NCBI RefSeq assembly: GCF_000488275.1
Contig: NZ_KI530762.1
Coordinates: forward strand, 1-64,000
DNA: 64,000 bases
DNA from: Acinetobacter brisouii CIP 110357
GTDB lineage: Bacteria; Pseudomonadota; Gammaproteobacteria; Pseudomonadales; Moraxellaceae
Reading direction: 5' to 3'
Shown one piece after another: positions 62,292-64,000 of this stretch (its first letter is position 1; each line of letters begins with the position of its first letter). The position numbers and the translations under genes were made by a program. A model generated the notes under the pieces. The model was given only the letters and a program-made list of their open reading frames with translations, did not search any database and had not been told where the DNA came from.

Positions 62292-63623
62292 ATGATTTCA
62301 GAACAGCTCAAGGCTGAAGCAAACCACAACAAACAGGATTTTGCCGTGGAGACTCATCTCTCTTACGCGCAGCAAAATAACAGTGCATGGATGACTTATC
62401 TGGCACAGATTGAACGGGTCAAGCCATTTCTTGGCGACCTCACCCAATATATTGATACCTTAAAAAATCCAAAGCGTGCGCTGATTGTGGATGTGCCTGT
62501 GGTGATGGATGACGGTTCAATTCGTCATTTTGAAGGCTATCGGGTACAACACAACTTGTCACGTGGGCCAGGCAAGGGCGGGATTCGTTTTCATCCCAAT
62601 GTAGACCTCAATGAAGTCATGGCCTTGTCGGCATGGATGACCATTAAAACCGCTGTACTGAATTTGCCTTTCGGCGGTGCCAAAGGCGGTATTCGCGTTG
62701 ATCCACGTCAGTTGTCCGATGCTGAGCTTGAACGTTTAACCCGCCGTTATACCAGTGAAGTCAGCCATATTATTGGCCCGCAAAAAGACATTCCTGCGCC
62801 TGATGTTGGCACCAATCCGCGCGTCATGGCTTGGGTTATGGACACTTATTCGATTGAACAAGGGCATACCGTGACAGGTGTGGTGACAGGTAAACCTGTA
62901 CATCTGGGTGGTTCACTTGGACGAGTGAAAGCCACAGGACGCGGTGTGTTTGTGACAGGTTGTCAGATTGCACAGAAAATTGGTCTGCCTATTGCGGGCA
63001 GTCGTGTCGCTGTACAAGGCTTTGGTAATGTTGGCAGTGAAGCGGCGATTTTGTTTGCTGAAACTGGTGCGAAAGTGGTGTGTGTACAAGACCACACGGG
63101 CACAATTTTCAATGAAGCAGGTTTAAATACTCAAGCTTTACAACAGCATGTGCAGCAGCATGGTGGCGTGGCAGGTTTTGCCGATGCGACTGAAATTGAA
63201 GCAGAAGCATTTTGGGATGTTCAGGCCGAGATCCTAATTCCGGCGGCACTCGAAGGGCAAATTACCGCAGAACGCGCAGAAAAATTACAGGCGCGTTTGG
63301 TGCTCGAAGGGGCAAATGGCCCAACCTACCCAGAAGCGGATGATATTTTGCATCGTCGTGGTGTGATTGTGGTGCCTGATGTGATCTGTAATGCAGGCGG
63401 TGTCACGGTGAGTTACTTTGAGTGGGTGCAGGACATGTCGAGCTTCTTCTGGAGTGAAACCGAAATTAACCAGCGTCTGGACACCATCATGCGTGATGCC
63501 GTTGCCGATGTCTGGAACAAGGCACAAGAAAAGAACTGCAACTTGCGTACCTCAGCCTATATTTTGGCGTGTGAACGTATTTTGATGGCACGCAAGGAAC
63601 GCGGTATTTACCCAGGAAAATAA
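62292..63623 (+). CDS. gdhA: Glutamate dehydrogenase (Glu/Leu/Phe/Val family)
   Basis: 443 residues from ATG 62292; GTG 62283 is possible. It interconverts glutamate and 2-oxoglutarate plus ammonia. [24 protein letters not shown], the lysine motif [26 protein letters not shown] and the dinucleotide fold [14 protein letters not shown] are intact. The position before astC suggests a catabolic role in disposing of glutamate released by arginine breakdown. The NAD or NADP preference cannot be judged by eye. Confidence 0.93.
   Translation: MISEQLKAEANHNKQDFAVETHLSYAQQNNSAWMTYLAQIERVKPFLGDLTQYIDTLKNPKRALIVDVPVVMDDGSIRHFEGYRVQHNLSRGPGKGGIRFHPNVDLNEVMALSAWMTIKTAVLNLPFGGAKGGIRVDPRQLSDAELERLTRRYTSEVSHIIGPQKDIPAPDVGTNPRVMAWVMDTYSIEQGHTVTGVVTGKPVHLGGSLGRVKATGRGVFVTGCQIAQKIGLPIAGSRVAVQGFGNVGSEAAILFAETGAKVVCVQDHTGTIFNEAGLNTQALQQHVQQHGGVAGFADATEIEAEAFWDVQAEILIPAALEGQITAERAEKLQARLVLEGANGPTYPEADDILHRRGVIVVPDVICNAGGVTVSYFEWVQDMSSFFWSETEINQRLDTIMRDAVADVWNKAQEKNCNLRTSAYILACERILMARKERGIYPGK

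Positions 63624-64000
<377 letters not shown>

Overview
This window is chromosomal DNA of a gammaproteobacterium, almost certainly an Acinetobacter. The ribosomal operon has the genus-typical layout 16S, tRNA-Ile(GAT), tRNA-Ala(TGC), 23S, 5S. Intergenic DNA is AT-rich, and many encoded proteins have the character of Acinetobacter housekeeping and accessory genes. I cannot name the species from sequence alone.

Layout: 0.2-5.6 kb holds the rRNA operon and its terminator. 6-20.7 kb is a mixed housekeeping stretch: a DUF2726 membrane protein, RidA with an MFS transporter, DNA polymerase IV apparently starting at ATT, a GH25 lysozyme, a DHA2 efflux pump, a GST, a TudS-like DUF523 protein, a diguanylate cyclase, a CADD/TenA-fold diiron protein, an AraC regulator divergent from an EamA exporter, a SPOR protein, ArgS, and a probably Zur-controlled L31 paralogue. 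20.9-41.1 kb starts with malic enzyme and is dominated by organosulfur scavenging: four acyl-CoA-dehydrogenase-fold monooxygenase-like proteins, an NtaA/DmoA-type monooxygenase, an MsuE-like FMN reductase, SfnG, an SRPBCC protein, an Old Yellow Enzyme, a LysR regulator and a sigma54 activator resembling SfnR. An MgtA-type P-type ATPase with a long leader sits inside this cluster. 41.1-58.4 kb is assimilatory nitrate reduction with its cofactor supply: nasST divergent from transporter, nirB, a NirD-flavoprotein fusion, nasA, then mobA, moaA, moaD, moaE, moaCB, moeA and modABC. 58.4-64 kb carries an MFS/LysR divergent pair, a HutC-type GntR regulator, glutamate dehydrogenase, and the 5' end of a probable astC (arginine succinyltransferase pathway).

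How the parts work together: the nitrate block is self-contained. Nitrate is imported, reduced by NasA and NirB, and the Mo cofactor is made and supplied by the downstream genes. NasS/NasT would sense nitrate and act on a leader RNA with two A1/G4 hexaloop hairpins lying behind a sigma54 promoter. In the sulfur block, MsuE would supply FMNH2 to SfnG and related oxygenases. The SfnR-like activator has a plausible enhancer palindrome (GTTGC-N4-GCAAC) next to sigma54-type promoters.

The most interesting observation is a pair of nearly identical small RNA genes at 24.35-24.48 and 27.80-27.92 kb. Each has an almost perfect GacA box (TGTAAG-N6-CTGACA), an extended -10 promoter, four predicted hairpins exposing GGA in their loops, and a rho-independent terminator. 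The two copies differ by compensatory base-pair changes. They look like Rsm/CsrB-type RNAs that sequester CsrA. Other notable items are an mgtA leader with a 41-codon ORF ending in a hairpin arm, a five-copy palindromic intergenic repeat family, and the dinB ATT start. No CRISPR array, prophage or insertion sequence was seen. All structures were drawn by eye; no folding, alignment or database search was run.
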